A DNA stretch of 64,000 nucleotides from Dehalobacter restrictus DSM 9455 (GTDB lineage: Bacteria; Bacillota; Desulfitobacteriia; Desulfitobacteriales; Syntrophobotulaceae), in assembly GCF_000512895.1 (NCBI RefSeq), contig NZ_CP007033.1:898001-962000 (forward strand), read 5' to 3'. Each line of letters begins with the position of its first letter. Positions within the stretch are counted from its first letter, which is position 1. A model generated the notes under the pieces. The model was given only the letters and a program-made list of their open reading frames with translations. It ran no database searches and was not told the DNA's origin. Made by a program: the position numbers and the translations under genes. Of the stretch, positions 26,561 through 36,393 are shown piece after piece.

Positions 26561-27739
26561 TTGGCCTTGGAAAATACCCATAATTTTTTTATCCCCAAAA
26601 CCAATCTGATCGGCGTTGGGGCAATTAAGGATCTTCCTAATCAATTATTGTCTTGGAAACTAAGTAAAGTGTTAATCGTCACGGATAAGAATATGATCAA
26701 ACTTGGGTATGTTGAAAATATTGAAAAAATACTAAAGAGTCTATTTATTTCCTATGATATTTTTGACGGGATTTTACACCCCAATCCGACAGTATCTTTT
26801 GTCGAGGACGGATTAAGATATTTTAAGCAGGGCTGGAATGTCTTTAAACGAGACTATAAATTAATTATATCCATCGGCGGCGGTACAAATCATGATTGTG
26901 CAAAAGCAATTGCTGCAGTTGCTGTAAATGGTGGCTCGATCATAGACTATGAAGGATATAACAAAATAACCAAACCGATGATCCCTCTTATTACAATCAA
27001 CACAACGGCTGGTTCTGCAGCAGAAGTAACACATACTGCAATCGTCACGGATAATACAAGAAAGGTAAAAATGGTAATTACTTCAGCTTTATTGACACCG
27101 TTTATATCCGTAAACGATCCAATTTTTATGACCACGATGCCGAAGGAAGTAACATCCAGTTCTGGAATAGATGTTGTCTCGCATGCGATAGAAGCGTTTG
27201 TTTCGACAGAGGCGTTTCCGATTACAGATGCTTTGGCTTTGGATGCACTGAGGTTGTCATTTGAGTACTTACCGAGAGCCTATGAGAACGGCAATGATTT
27301 GGAAGCCAGAGAAAAAATGATGTATGCCAATATTATGGCAGGGCTTGCCTTTAATAGCGCAGGTCTAGGCTATGTGCATGCAATGGCGCATCAGCTGGGC
27401 GGTTTTTATAATGGTGCTCATGGATTCAATAATGCTGCGCTGCTGCCTCATGTTTTTAGATTCAATTCCACGGCGATACCGGAACATCGGATTTTGAAAT
27501 TATGCGAAGCTATGGGGACTGTTACACATCATAAGGAGCAAGCGATAAATATTATTATCGAATCGATTAAGAATCTGTCTTCTGTAATTGGTATTCCCGG
27601 AAAGCTATCTATGATGGGTCTTGAGGAAGGTGATATTGAAGAACTGGCAAATAATGTGATGCAAGACATTTGCACGTTAACGAACCCCAGGCAGGGATCG
27701 GTTGAAGATATCATCGATATCTACCAAGCTGCATTATAA
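26561..27739 (+). CDS. Iron-containing alcohol dehydrogenase
   Basis: A 392-residue group III alcohol dehydrogenase. Nucleotide-binding IISIGGGTNHDCAKAIA lies near residue 107. The metal ligands are in SGIDVVSHAIEAF (aspartate and histidine, about residue 200) and in YVHAMAHQLGGFYNGAHG (two histidines, about residues 268-285). Its closest style is the short-chain/methanol-type Fe-ADH. Start is TTG 26561 after GAGTGGGTGA. In context with pflBA it may help dispose of reductant by reducing an aldehyde. Confidence 0.9.
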   Translation: MALENTHNFFIPKTNLIGVGAIKDLPNQLLSWKLSKVLIVTDKNMIKLGYVENIEKILKSLFISYDIFDGILHPNPTVSFVEDGLRYFKQGWNVFKRDYKLIISIGGGTNHDCAKAIAAVAVNGGSIIDYEGYNKITKPMIPLITINTTAGSAAEVTHTAIVTDNTRKVKMVITSALLTPFISVNDPIFMTTMPKEVTSSSGIDVVSHAIEAFVSTEAFPITDALALDALRLSFEYLPRAYENGNDLEAREKMMYANIMAGLAFNSAGLGYVHAMAHQLGGFYNGAHGFNNAALLPHVFRFNSTAIPEHRILKLCEAMGTVTHHKEQAINIIIESIKNLSSVIGIPGKLSMMGLEEGDIEELANNVMQDICTLTNPRQGSVEDIIDIYQAAL

Positions 27740-27740
27740 A

Positions 27741-27774
27741 AGCAGAGTAGGAACTCTACTCTGCTGAGTTTTGA
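27741..27774 (+). terminator. Terminator after the alcohol dehydrogenase gene
   Basis: A ten-base-pair perfect stem AGCAGAGTAG with CTACTCTGCT, five-base loop, then GAGTTTTG. Confidence 0.8.
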
Positions 27775-27858
27775 AGATTTTGACAATCTTCTTGTACAAT
27801 ATCACGACGCGCGTATGACAGACCCAATACTATCCGCCTCTTATAGAATCAAGGTCTC

Positions 27859-28023
27859 TTAAGCTTCTTTGGTCTTGTCTAAACCAAACTGCTCTGCGTA
27901 TTTGTTGTATAAGATTAGATCAAATCTGCCATTTTTTTCAGCAGCAGGTTTGACATCGATCAGAAACTGAAGCTTCTGTTTTTTCGATAAATAACTAAAA
28001 TCATACCAAGTATATGGTTTCAA
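27859..28023 (-). CDS. Small 54-residue protein downstream of carD
   Basis: A TTG start lies one base after the carD stop, with a perfect AGGAGGT site inside the end of carD. The 54 residues (KPYTWYDFSYLSKKQKLQFLIDVKPAAEKNGRFDLILYNKYAEQFGLDK) are soluble and charged. The strong binding site and tight spacing argue that it is translated. No family was recognised. Confidence 0.6.
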   Translation of the reverse strand: MKPYTWYDFSYLSKKQKLQFLIDVKPAAEKNGRFDLILYNKYAEQFGLDKTKEA

Positions 28024-28024
28024 A

Positions 28025-28543
28025 TTATTTTACCTCCTGAAATTCTACATCTAAAACGTTGGCTGCTAACACTGAATCTAATAAATCTGTTGCTTTCTCT
28101 TTAGTCATACATCTTACTTGCATCAGTTCACTGATAAATATATTACGGGCACCCTCCAACATTTTGGAATCTTCTTTTCCCAATTTACCAAGGAGGTTTT
28201 TCCGCGTTAAATCACGGATTATTTCTGTCCCTTTGAAAATATCGCCGCTTCTCATCTTTTTCGTATTTAAATCAGTGCAGTATTTCTGGTTTTTATAAAG
28301 CAGGGGATCGGTAATTCCCTCATTAAAATTTTCCAGAATTTCCTCAAAGATAGAGGATTCAACCAGCTTCCGGATGCCAAAGCTTTCAGCTTTATCCTGG
28401 GGAATCATCATCTGCATCCTGGTTTGGGGGACATTGACAATATAGTAAATTCTTTTTTTCCCCAAGATTTCTTTTTCTTCAATAGCTTCAATAGTTCCGA
28501 CTCCATGCATAGGATAGACAATCTGATCACCAACTTGGAACAT
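28025..28543 (-). CDS. CarD family transcription regulator
   Basis: The ATG at 28543 after GGGAGGTGAATAT gives 172 residues. The N-terminal domain (FQVGDQIVYPMHGVGTIEAIEEKEILGKKRIYYIVNVP) is the RNA-polymerase-interacting CarD/CdnL fold, and the C-terminal helical part (MRSGDIFKGTEIIRDL...KEDSKMLEGARNIFISELMQVRCMTKEKATDLL) is the DNA-contacting part. It stabilises open promoter complexes at many promoters. A longer upstream start was rejected because it lacks a ribosome binding site. Confidence 0.92.
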   Translation of the reverse strand: MFQVGDQIVYPMHGVGTIEAIEEKEILGKKRIYYIVNVPQTRMQMMIPQDKAESFGIRKLVESSIFEEILENFNEGITDPLLYKNQKYCTDLNTKKMRSGDIFKGTEIIRDLTRKNLLGKLGKEDSKMLEGARNIFISELMQVRCMTKEKATDLLDSVLAANVLDVEFQEVK

Positions 28544-28772
28544 ATATTCACCTCCCTGAGTCAGTAGCTTATTAAGCATATCATAGAAAATGATATATAG
28601 CAAATCAATTATTTTATCATTTATAAAAATGTATGTCAATGATTAATGTCAATGAATTAATGGTTAATAAATTAATAAGCTTCATTTGTAAAATAAAGCC
28701 ATAATTAATAGCCATAAACATTTTTTATAAAATGGTAAAAGGTTGGGCTGCTTATGGAATAAAAGACCCGAA

Positions 28773-28810
28773 ATAAAAAAGCCTCCCTAGTGTGTGTACT
28801 AGGAAGGCTT
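28773..28810 (-). terminator. Terminator of the zinc-ribbon protein gene (minus strand)
   Basis: A 12-base-pair stem (28779-28790 with 28799-28810, one mismatch-tolerant pair) is followed on the minus strand by a T-run. Confidence 0.8.
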
Positions 28811-28821
28811 CTTTCAAATAC

Positions 28822-29124
28822 TTACCAATTATTACGTGTGCGTGGTTGATAACAATCACGACAATAAACCGGTTTGTCACCTGAGGGTTGGAAAGGGACT
28901 TGAGTTTCTTTTCCACAAGTAGCACAGACGGCTGGGAACATTTCTCGTTGCGGACGACCGTATTGGTTGTTGGATCTACCCTGTGCCTTTCTCGCAGAGC
29001 GGCATTCCGGACATCTGCCAGGTTCATTGGTAAATCCCTTTTCTGCGTAGAATTCTTGTTCGGAAACGGAGAAGGAAAACTCATTTCCACAGTCCTTACA
29101 GGTTAAAACTTTGTCTTCAAACAT
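28822..29124 (-). CDS. Zinc-ribbon protein with two CxxC pairs per unit
   Basis: A 100-residue protein with two zinc ribbons: CKDCGNEFSFSVSEQEFYAEKG...CPECR (residues 9-40) and CATCGKETQVPFQPSGDKPVYCRDC (about 67-91). The first resembles the probable-zinc-binding domain of PF13451 and the second the CxxC-x17-CxxC type. AGGAGGT-like site before ATG. Such proteins are common in Clostridia and Dehalococcoides; role unknown. Confidence 0.85.
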   Translation of the reverse strand: MFEDKVLTCKDCGNEFSFSVSEQEFYAEKGFTNEPGRCPECRSARKAQGRSNNQYGRPQREMFPAVCATCGKETQVPFQPSGDKPVYCRDCYQPRTRNNW

Positions 29125-29310
29125 AAAAAAACCTCCAAAATATATTACCCGCTTTATGGGAAGAATTCATAGCTTCCCAGAGCTTTAGGCAATGGAGAGG
29201 TTATTAGTAAATCCACAAAATGAACGAGCTGCTTAAGTATAACTGCAATGAAAGTATATGTCAAAGGAATATTTCAAATATATAGCAAATTTGGTGGAGT
29301 TTTTTTGATT

Positions 29311-29535
29311 CTAGTAATAACTCAGTTTTAATATATCCTTGAACAAATATTCCATGCCTTTGACTGGGCTGGGTATTTTGACATCTGCTGCTTGTAATAG
29401 AGCCAGTATAAACGCTAACACAAAAAAGACCGAAAAGACGGCAAGTTCCCGCCAATGCTTATTTCTGACAAGAGCAGGGATTTCAAATAATCCTATGGCC
29501 ACAAAAGCTATCGTTAATAAAAAAATCACGGCCAT
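29311..29535 (-). CDS. Small membrane protein of the ger operon
   Basis: A 74-residue protein with two membrane helices (MAVIFLLTIAFVAIGLFEIPALV and LAVFSVFFVLAFILALLQAADV). It starts 11 bases after the gerAB-type gene with a strong AGGAAAGGA site, so it belongs to the germination operon. Proteins like this are found at the end of ger operons; function unknown. Confidence 0.7.
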   Translation of the reverse strand: MAVIFLLTIAFVAIGLFEIPALVRNKHWRELAVFSVFFVLAFILALLQAADVKIPSPVKGMEYLFKDILKLSYY

Positions 29536-29546
29536 TTCCTTTCCTG

Positions 29547-30629
29547 TTATTTTGGCAACTTTCGTATTTTTGCTATTAGTAATGTTATTACAGGCGAAAA
29601 TTCAAACGTAAGGGTGAAAAAAGGCCCTGTCCCAGTTGCAAAACTAACGTTTTGTGCCAGATAAGTAAATGACAGAATAGATAAACTAACAATGATACTT
29701 CCAATCGGAAGTACCAGTGGCCTATAGGAACGTAAATTAAATAATCGGGCTATCCCTAATACAGAGCCATAATACATGACGCTTACTTTGATGAACATTG
29801 CAATTAATAATAAAGTAATAACAAGCATTTCCAGCCTGGTTATGATCTCTGCCAGGTCTATCAGGCGCACTGATTCGATCGAAGGAGAAACCATAATCGT
29901 CGATGTTACTCCCAGCACAGCTGTATTGCGAACCGTATCAATTAATATGCTGCCCCCTCCGATGATTAATCCTAAAATAACGGATTTTTTTGCTTCTACT
30001 CCCTTGTTCACATAGGGCATTACCATGAGAAACACCACGATTTCACTAAAGGGAAGGGTCAGCATGACATGTGTACCCTGAATAAAATCCTTCAGGGAAA
30101 GATCAAAAAATGGCAGGAAATTGGTTAGTTGCATGTCTTTCAGCAGTAGAAAAAAAGTGATTAGGATTACAAATATGATGATCATGACAAATATAACACT
30201 GGTCCGGGCAAGGACCTCTATTCCGTTGCGAACTGTCCAGGCGCAGATGCAAGCAAATAGAATACAAATTGCATACTTAGGAGTTTCCGGCATCATGTAA
30301 TACTTTATGATTTCGCCGACATAGGTTAACATAAAACCTGCAACAGAGCAAAAGAACCAAATATATAAGGCGGAAACCAGTTTGCCTAAATAGGGACCAT
30401 AGACAATACGATTGATTTGTACCAGGTCCTTGCCGGGAAATTTCCTCGCTAAGGCAATATAAACCATCGCAAGGGGGATACTTGCAGCCAATCCGGATAA
30501 AACAACCAGCCAAGTATACTGTTTGGTAATTATATTCGTAATTGCAACTACCATAACAGAACCCTGGACATATCCTGCAACTAAAAACATCAATTGTGAA
30601 CTTGATATGATTCCTCTTTCAAGTCTCAT
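29547..30629 (-). CDS. Spore germination protein, GerAB family permease
   Basis: A 360-residue APC-superfamily permease with about ten helices. The opening IISSSQLMFLVAGYVQGS is the GerAB/YndE hallmark, and LVQINRIVYGPYLGKLVSALYIWFFCSVAGFMLTYVGEIIKYYMMPETP is also typical. It is the germinant-sensing subunit in the inner spore membrane. Third gene of the operon: gerAA, gerAC, gerAB, small protein. Confidence 0.93.
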   Translation of the reverse strand: MRLERGIISSSQLMFLVAGYVQGSVMVVAITNIITKQYTWLVVLSGLAASIPLAMVYIALARKFPGKDLVQINRIVYGPYLGKLVSALYIWFFCSVAGFMLTYVGEIIKYYMMPETPKYAICILFACICAWTVRNGIEVLARTSVIFVMIIIFVILITFFLLLKDMQLTNFLPFFDLSLKDFIQGTHVMLTLPFSEIVVFLMVMPYVNKGVEAKKSVILGLIIGGGSILIDTVRNTAVLGVTSTIMVSPSIESVRLIDLAEIITRLEMLVITLLLIAMFIKVSVMYYGSVLGIARLFNLRSYRPLVLPIGSIIVSLSILSFTYLAQNVSFATGTGPFFTLTFEFSPVITLLIAKIRKLPK

Positions 30630-30632
30630 GAA

Positions 30633-31823
30633 TTACTCCTTGGCAGGTACGGCAGGAGCGCTGATATTGCCTGTACTGCGCAGCGTGGTATCGATATTTA
30701 ACGCTACTTCAATGTCCGGAAAGACCTCGTCCCATTTCATCTTTAGTTTCTTCCACTTGGAGGGGTATTTCCAATAGATTGAATCACCAAAACCGAAGAT
30801 ATCTGAATTGAGATCCCTGGCCGTTTTTAAAGCAGCTATGATTTCCTTTCTGATTTCTGCAGATAGTTCTTTTTCCAGAGAGGCAACATGGACTGGTGAT
30901 GTTATGTCTTCTGAACCACTTTGGCTATTGATAATCCCTTCCGCTTTGATATCCAGCTTTATCAGAATCGTGTCATCTTGGATGACGGGTGTCATTTTAC
31001 TCTTCGCACGCATAATCTCCAGGCTCACTGTACCATCACCGCTAGGGACAGCAACATCAATCATTCCGCCTTTTACTTTGTTGATAACCCATAATAGTCC
31101 GCGCGTTTCACGTTTATTCAGTTCGCCAACCAATTTATCATGCTTAAAAACTGCTGTTCCAAAGACTTCCACTGTTTTTTCATTTCCGTCACCGGTCACT
31201 CTAATCAAGGGTGCGATAGGAGCAGTGGTCTTACTCATTAAACGACGAATAAAATCGATTAATCTAACTGTTGGCGATTCAGACGTTACATTTTGCGTTT
31301 CAACTAATTTGGCAATGTTAATTGCCGGCAGTTTCTCCAATCCAGGCGAAACATCAAGTACCTCACTTGCCCGGTCTTCGGAGACCGCAATCAGAACATT
31401 AAAGCGAGTCTCATTATCCCGTATAAACGTATCAATATATTTTTGTATTCCTTCTTCAGCCAATTTCCTCTCGATTATCAAAACCTGATTATGTGGGAAA
31501 TACAACTTGTGGCTGGATTCATGACTAAAATCTCTGATAATTTCAGAGGCAACATATCCCGTTCTTTTTATGTTCCAGTAAGCATTTGTCCCGTTCCCGC
31601 CGCTCCCACTACTCTTATTTTTAGCAGAAGCAGATTTTAGTTCACCTGGTTTTACCACTTGTGTCGTCAATTGTATTTCTCCGGGTTTCTCGGCTTTATC
31701 TAAACCTACGCCAACCACGAACGATAAAGAATTTAACTCATGACGGCTCCAGCATCCGCTTATAGGTAGAATTAACATGAAGCATACCATGGTTTTTATA
31801 ATGAAACCCATACGATTTTTCAT
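30633..31823 (-). CDS. Ger(x)C family spore germination lipoprotein
   Basis: The ATG at 31823 has a GAGG site before it and gives a signal ending in a lipobox (LPISGCWSRHELN). The mature part has the Ger(x)C pattern with SLSFVVGVGLDKAEKPGEIQLTTQVVKPG. A TTG 30 bases upstream is possible but lacks a binding site. It is the lipoprotein subunit of the receptor and lies three bases before the gerAB-type gene. Confidence 0.92.
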   Translation of the reverse strand: MKNRMGFIIKTMVCFMLILPISGCWSRHELNSLSFVVGVGLDKAEKPGEIQLTTQVVKPGELKSASAKNKSSGSGGNGTNAYWNIKRTGYVASEIIRDFSHESSHKLYFPHNQVLIIERKLAEEGIQKYIDTFIRDNETRFNVLIAVSEDRASEVLDVSPGLEKLPAINIAKLVETQNVTSESPTVRLIDFIRRLMSKTTAPIAPLIRVTGDGNEKTVEVFGTAVFKHDKLVGELNKRETRGLLWVINKVKGGMIDVAVPSGDGTVSLEIMRAKSKMTPVIQDDTILIKLDIKAEGIINSQSGSEDITSPVHVASLEKELSAEIRKEIIAALKTARDLNSDIFGFGDSIYWKYPSKWKKLKMKWDEVFPDIEVALNIDTTLRSTGNISAPAVPAKE

Positions 31824-31859
31824 CAATTGCCTCTTGTTTTCAATGTTATTCAAGCCGGT

Positions 31860-33458
31860 CTAGCTCTTGTCTTCTTCTGACGGACGGCTGGGTTTTAATC
31901 TGAACTCCTGGCGTTCAGGGTCATGCCAGCCTATCGTCCTAGGGCGGGTAAACATTGCCCAAATAGGCGCCCTGATGAATGTATCTTTCAAGTCTTGCGT
32001 ACTGAGAGGAGCGAAAGGTGATAAATAGGGGGTGCCAAAAGATCTTAAGGAAGCCAGGTGAATAAATGTCCCCATTAATCCAAGTGCAATCCCAAACCCT
32101 CCCATTGCCCCGGCTAAGAGAACAAGAATTAATCGTAGGATACTACCGGAATCTGTTTGGGAAGGAACCACAAAACTGCAAATTGCTGTCAAAGCTATCA
32201 CGATAACCATAGGTTCTCCGATTATTCCGGCGCCTACAGCAGCCTCGCCAATAACCAAAGCCCCCACAATACTGACCGCTTGACCAATAGGACGGGGCAA
32301 GCGAACCCCGGCCTCCCTGAGAATTTCAAATGTTGTTCCCATAATGAGTGCTTCTGCCATCGCAGGAAAAGGGACGCCCTCCTCGGATGCAGCCATGGTA
32401 AAAAGTAAGGAAGTAGGAATCAATTCTTGGTGAAAAGTTGTTAAAGCAACATAGATTGCCGGAGCTGTAATGCTAATCAGAAAAGCTAAAAGCCTGAGGA
32501 GTCTAACCACGCTTGCAAAATAAGGCCGGGAATAGTAATCTTCAGCGCTTTGAAAACTTTCAATAAAGACCATTGGAACGGTAAGCACAAAGGGAGTCCC
32601 GTCAACAAAAATGGCCGCCCTTCCTTCCAAGATTTTTGCTGCAACAAGATCCGGTTTTTCACTGTTAGCAACTGTGGAGAAAATAGAAAAAGGAGCATCC
32701 TCAATGAACTGTTCGATATACCCTGATTCCAGAATTGCATCTGTCTTAATTCTATTAAGACGCCGTTGAATTTCTTTGATGAGCTGTGGATGAACGAGAT
32801 CTTTTAAATAGGCAACACAAACAATAGTCTTGGTTCGTTCACCTATTTTCATTGTTTCCAGAGTTAAATTAGGGTTTTTTATTTTACGACGCAACAGGGT
32901 TGTATTGGTAAGCAAATTCTCGGTAAAGCCTTCCCTCGGACCCCGGACAACGGATTCTGTTTTGGGTTCGTCCACACCACGGGTTTCCCAACCTTCGGTG
33001 CCAATGACTAAAGCTTCTTTTGAGCCATCAATCAGTAGAATTGTTTTTCCGGACAAACAGCCATCTACGACTTCATCGATCTTAGAAGCTTTTTGAACCA
33101 TTCCCACTGTAAGCAGCGTTGTCTGAATAATACTCATATTATTCAGTAATGATGTTTCTTGTCTGGAGCTTAACCGGATGTCGTACATCAATGGTTTTAT
33201 AATACTTTCGTTAATTATGGCTGTATCCGTCATCCCGGATAAGAAGACGATCGCACCACGCGTAAGTCCCTGATCACCAAAGTTAAATTCACGCATGTTA
33301 ACATCATAGCTCTTTCCGAACATACCTTTTAAAGCGGTAAGGTTTTTGTTCAGATTGTCGAAAAGGTTAGATTGAGAATTCTCTGAATGATTGGCGTTAG
33401 CGCCGTTATGATTTGCTAACTGCCAAAAACGCAGTTTAGAATGAATGGAGCGGAACAT
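31860..33458 (-). CDS. Spore germination protein, GerA family
   Basis: A 532-residue protein with a large soluble N-terminal domain (about 300 residues) and a C-terminal membrane domain of about five helices. Diagnostic segments are GAIVFLSGMTDTAIINESIIKPLMYD, EGWETRGVDEPKTESVVRGPREGFTENLLTNTTLLRRKIKNPNL, and FVDGTPFVLTVPMVFIESFQSAEDYYSRPYF. It is the channel-forming subunit of the germinant receptor. First gene of the operon, start after AAGGATG. Confidence 0.95.
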   Translation of the reverse strand: MFRSIHSKLRFWQLANHNGANANHSENSQSNLFDNLNKNLTALKGMFGKSYDVNMREFNFGDQGLTRGAIVFLSGMTDTAIINESIIKPLMYDIRLSSRQETSLLNNMSIIQTTLLTVGMVQKASKIDEVVDGCLSGKTILLIDGSKEALVIGTEGWETRGVDEPKTESVVRGPREGFTENLLTNTTLLRRKIKNPNLTLETMKIGERTKTIVCVAYLKDLVHPQLIKEIQRRLNRIKTDAILESGYIEQFIEDAPFSIFSTVANSEKPDLVAAKILEGRAAIFVDGTPFVLTVPMVFIESFQSAEDYYSRPYFASVVRLLRLLAFLISITAPAIYVALTTFHQELIPTSLLFTMAASEEGVPFPAMAEALIMGTTFEILREAGVRLPRPIGQAVSIVGALVIGEAAVGAGIIGEPMVIVIALTAICSFVVPSQTDSGSILRLILVLLAGAMGGFGIALGLMGTFIHLASLRSFGTPYLSPFAPLSTQDLKDTFIRAPIWAMFTRPRTIGWHDPERQEFRLKPSRPSEEDKS

Positions 33459-33619
33459 ACTGCTTTCATCCTTCCACTTTGAACCTAACCTTACGTAGTA
33501 TCTCCCGTTAGGAATGAAGTTATTTATGAATACTGTTTTGGATTCAAAAATTGGCTGAGCACGTAAGATTTGCGAACTGGAATATGGGATGTGATGACGG
33601 CGATATGTGTTATCTCTGC

Positions 33620-33637
33620 TTGTAACTGATATTACAA
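33620..33637. promoter_or_regulatory. Inverted repeat upstream of the MFS gene
   Basis: TTGTAA and TTACAA flank six bases, about 78 bases upstream of the MFS start in the divergent gerA/MFS region. Could be a regulator site. Short arms make this weak. Confidence 0.3.
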
Positions 33638-33714
33638 TGTGTTAGCATTGACGTAACGGATATGACAAAGGGAGCTAGGGCGATGGAGATCGCTCTTTTT
33701 AATGAGAAAAGAAA

Positions 33715-34914
33715 ATGAGCAATAACAATAAGATCCGGGAAAAGAAGATCTTGGGCATAGAGAAGAACATCTTTTTCGTAGGCCTGACAAGTTTTCTAAC
33801 GGATACGACGACGAAAATGATTTATTCTGTAATGCCGTTATTTTTAATGTCCTTGGGAGCAACTAAAACGGAGCTCTCTTTGATTGAAGGGATTGCGGAG
33901 AGTACGGCATCCGTGCTTAAAGCGTTATCCGGATGGTGGAGTGACAAGATCAGAAAAAATAAGCCATTCATGGTCATAGGGTATGCTTTCACGGCAGTTC
34001 TTTCACCCATGTTTTCGATGGTAACCTCGCCGCTGCAGGTTCTGCTTATCAGGTTTACCGAGCGGGTTGGCAAGGGCATCCGGACGGCGCCAAGAGACAG
34101 CCTGATCGCCGCGTCCTCTGAAGACGGCAGCAAAGGCAAAAACTTTGGCTTTCATAAAGCGATGGATAACAGCGGGGCGATCGTTGGGCCGCTTCTGGCA
34201 GCAGGAATCCTGCTGTTGTTTCCAAATGATTACCGGCTGATATTTCTTATAGCAGCCATCCCAGGTTTGCTGGGACTGATAAACATTATATGCTTTGTGA
34301 AGGAAGCAAAATCGGAGAAGATGGAACCGCTTGGGAAAATTACATTGAAGGACTTCCCGAAAAAGTACTATGCCTTTCTTGGAATCATCTTTATCTTTAC
34401 GATGGGAAATTCAACCGATGCGCTTCTTTTGGTCAAAGCCAGTGATATTGGGATCAAAGACTCCTTGATTCCGATGATCTATTTGATCTTTTACGCAGTG
34501 TCAGCGCTCTTCTCCGTACCAGCCGGCATGCTGTCAGATAAAATCGGCAGAGAAAGACTGATTATTTTTGGCTATCTGCTGTATTCAATCCTATATTTCG
34601 GGTTTGGCAGAACAAACAGCGGAACCGTAGTGGTATTGCTTTTTGCGTTGTACGGACTTTACAGCGCAGCCACTGACGGCGTACAGAAGGCATTGGTGTC
34701 TGATTTGATTGACAAAGACAAACGGGGAACAGGACTGGGCATATATAACAGCCTTGTGGGTATTACGCTTCTTCCGGCCAGTGTCATAGCAGGTTTGCTT
34801 TATGATCATGTCAATTACAGCGTGCCATTTTACTATGGCTCTGTGATGGCTCTGATTGCTGCGCTGTTCATGATTATCTTTTATCGGAAAGGGTTAAGGC
34901 ATCTTGAAAACTGA
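33715..34914 (+). CDS. MFS transporter
   Basis: A 399-residue protein with twelve predicted helices. The loop after helix 2 is GWWSDKIRKNKPFMVIGY and that after helix 8 is GMLSDKIGRERLIIFGY, the two forms of the MFS A-motif; ERVGKGIRTAPRDSLIAAS is typical of a Bacteria-wide MFS group of unknown substrate. It converges on mntH with only 15 bases between the two stops. Confidence 0.85.
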   Translation: MSNNNKIREKKILGIEKNIFFVGLTSFLTDTTTKMIYSVMPLFLMSLGATKTELSLIEGIAESTASVLKALSGWWSDKIRKNKPFMVIGYAFTAVLSPMFSMVTSPLQVLLIRFTERVGKGIRTAPRDSLIAASSEDGSKGKNFGFHKAMDNSGAIVGPLLAAGILLLFPNDYRLIFLIAAIPGLLGLINIICFVKEAKSEKMEPLGKITLKDFPKKYYAFLGIIFIFTMGNSTDALLLVKASDIGIKDSLIPMIYLIFYAVSALFSVPAGMLSDKIGRERLIIFGYLLYSILYFGFGRTNSGTVVVLLFALYGLYSAATDGVQKALVSDLIDKDKRGTGLGIYNSLVGITLLPASVIAGLLYDHVNYSVPFYYGSVMALIAALFMIIFYRKGLRHLEN

Positions 34915-34928
34915 TGTTTAGTTCTAAC

Positions 34929-36197
34929 TTAAGCGGAGAAAGTTAAATATAACAGAACAACATTCAGCGAGACAATAAGACTTACGATTACCACACCGGC
35001 AGCATTGGTGATTTTACGGTTTGTCATTTCACCCATAATGTCCCGGCGTTTGGTGATCAGAAGCAGCGGAATGACCGCTGCCGGCAGCGCAAAGCTTAAG
35101 GTAACCTGGCTCATAATCAGCATCTTCATCGGGTTAAAGCCAAGCCACAGGAGAATGATGGCCGGAATCATAGTAATTGCCCGCCGGATATTGACCGGAA
35201 TATCCAGACCGATGAACCCTTTCAGCATACATTCTCCGGCCATAGCGCCAACGGTGGATGAGGAAAGGCCTGAAGCAAGCAGCGCCAGGCCAAAAGCACC
35301 GCTGGATAAACTGCCAAGTAGCGGCGCCAGGGACTTGTGTGCCTGTTCAATGGAATCGACGGGACCCTGGTTAAAAAAAACGGCTGCAGCGATAATAACC
35401 ATTGCAGCGTTGACCAGAAACGCGATGTTCATAGCAAAGGCGATATCCAAGCATTCCATTCGGAAATGCTTTTTTGCTTCGGCCAAATCATCGGAAGTAC
35501 GTCTTGCTTTCATCAAGTCCGAATGGAGATAAATGACGTGCGGCATAACGGTCGCGCCCAACATGCCGACGGCAACCAGAATGCTTTCGGGACCTAGGCT
35601 AGGAACCAAGGTGTGCAAAGCGACCGCGTGCCAATCCGGTTTAGCCAAGAACAGCTCGAGACAATACGAGGCCCCGATGACGGCCACCAGACTGATGATA
35701 ATTCTTTCAACCATATGCTGGCCGAAACGCCGCAAATAAACAATGACGAAGGTCAGACATACGGTTATCAGACCTGCTGCCACGAGCGGTATGCCGAAAA
35801 GTAGGTACAGGCCAAGCGTCGAGCCCAGGAACTCTGCCATATACGTTGCGATGACGGCAAACAGCATGATGATCCAAAGTAAAAGATTTACCGGCCTGGA
35901 GAAAACACGTCCGCACTGCGTAGCCAGATCAACACCGGTAACAATGCCGAGCTTCGCCGACAGTGTTTGCAAGAAAATCGCCATCAGGTTGCTCCATAAG
36001 ACAACCCAAACAAGATTGTAATTGAAATTGGAACCTGCGCTGATGTTGGTGGCAAAATTGCCGGGGTCAATATAGGCGACACTCACGATGAAGGCCGGAC
36101 CCAGGTATCTCAGTGTGTCTTTGATCTTTTCCAGCCAGGTATTTTTAGGCAAAGGTAATGTTAATGAAGTTTGAACAAGGTTGATTTCTTTGCTCAT
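34929..36197 (-). CDS. mntH: Nramp family divalent metal transporter
   Basis: A 422-residue proton-coupled Mn2+/Fe2+ importer. The metal site is complete: D44-P-G-N47 in helix 1 (AYIDPGNFATNISAGS) and M-P-H in GATVMPHVIYLHSDL in helix 6. Length and eleven-helix layout are normal. Divergent from the MntR-like gene, which probably represses it when manganese is plentiful. Confidence 0.95.
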   Translation of the reverse strand: MSKEINLVQTSLTLPLPKNTWLEKIKDTLRYLGPAFIVSVAYIDPGNFATNISAGSNFNYNLVWVVLWSNLMAIFLQTLSAKLGIVTGVDLATQCGRVFSRPVNLLLWIIMLFAVIATYMAEFLGSTLGLYLLFGIPLVAAGLITVCLTFVIVYLRRFGQHMVERIIISLVAVIGASYCLELFLAKPDWHAVALHTLVPSLGPESILVAVGMLGATVMPHVIYLHSDLMKARRTSDDLAEAKKHFRMECLDIAFAMNIAFLVNAAMVIIAAAVFFNQGPVDSIEQAHKSLAPLLGSLSSGAFGLALLASGLSSSTVGAMAGECMLKGFIGLDIPVNIRRAITMIPAIILLWLGFNPMKMLIMSQVTLSFALPAAVIPLLLITKRRDIMGEMTNRKITNAAGVVIVSLIVSLNVVLLYLTFSA

Positions 36198-36393
36198 TGT
36201 TATAACCCTCCGCTTATTTCTAATGAACTGTCATATGAGGCAAGAAAATGATATAGGTATAGAACGAAGCAGTACACATAGATGTGAATCTACTGTGATA
36301 CGGCTGAATAATTCTTTCTTAAATAGCGATAAGCATTTAGGTGGATGCTAACAAATATCAGTAACTTCAGGTGAAGCGAGAGGAGTGGGGAAG

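Noticed and set aside
33500-33560. Sporulation sigma-G promoter before the gerA operon
   Set aside because: TGAATC and CATAAAT pieces are visible but are only 12 bases apart, too close for a sigma-G promoter.
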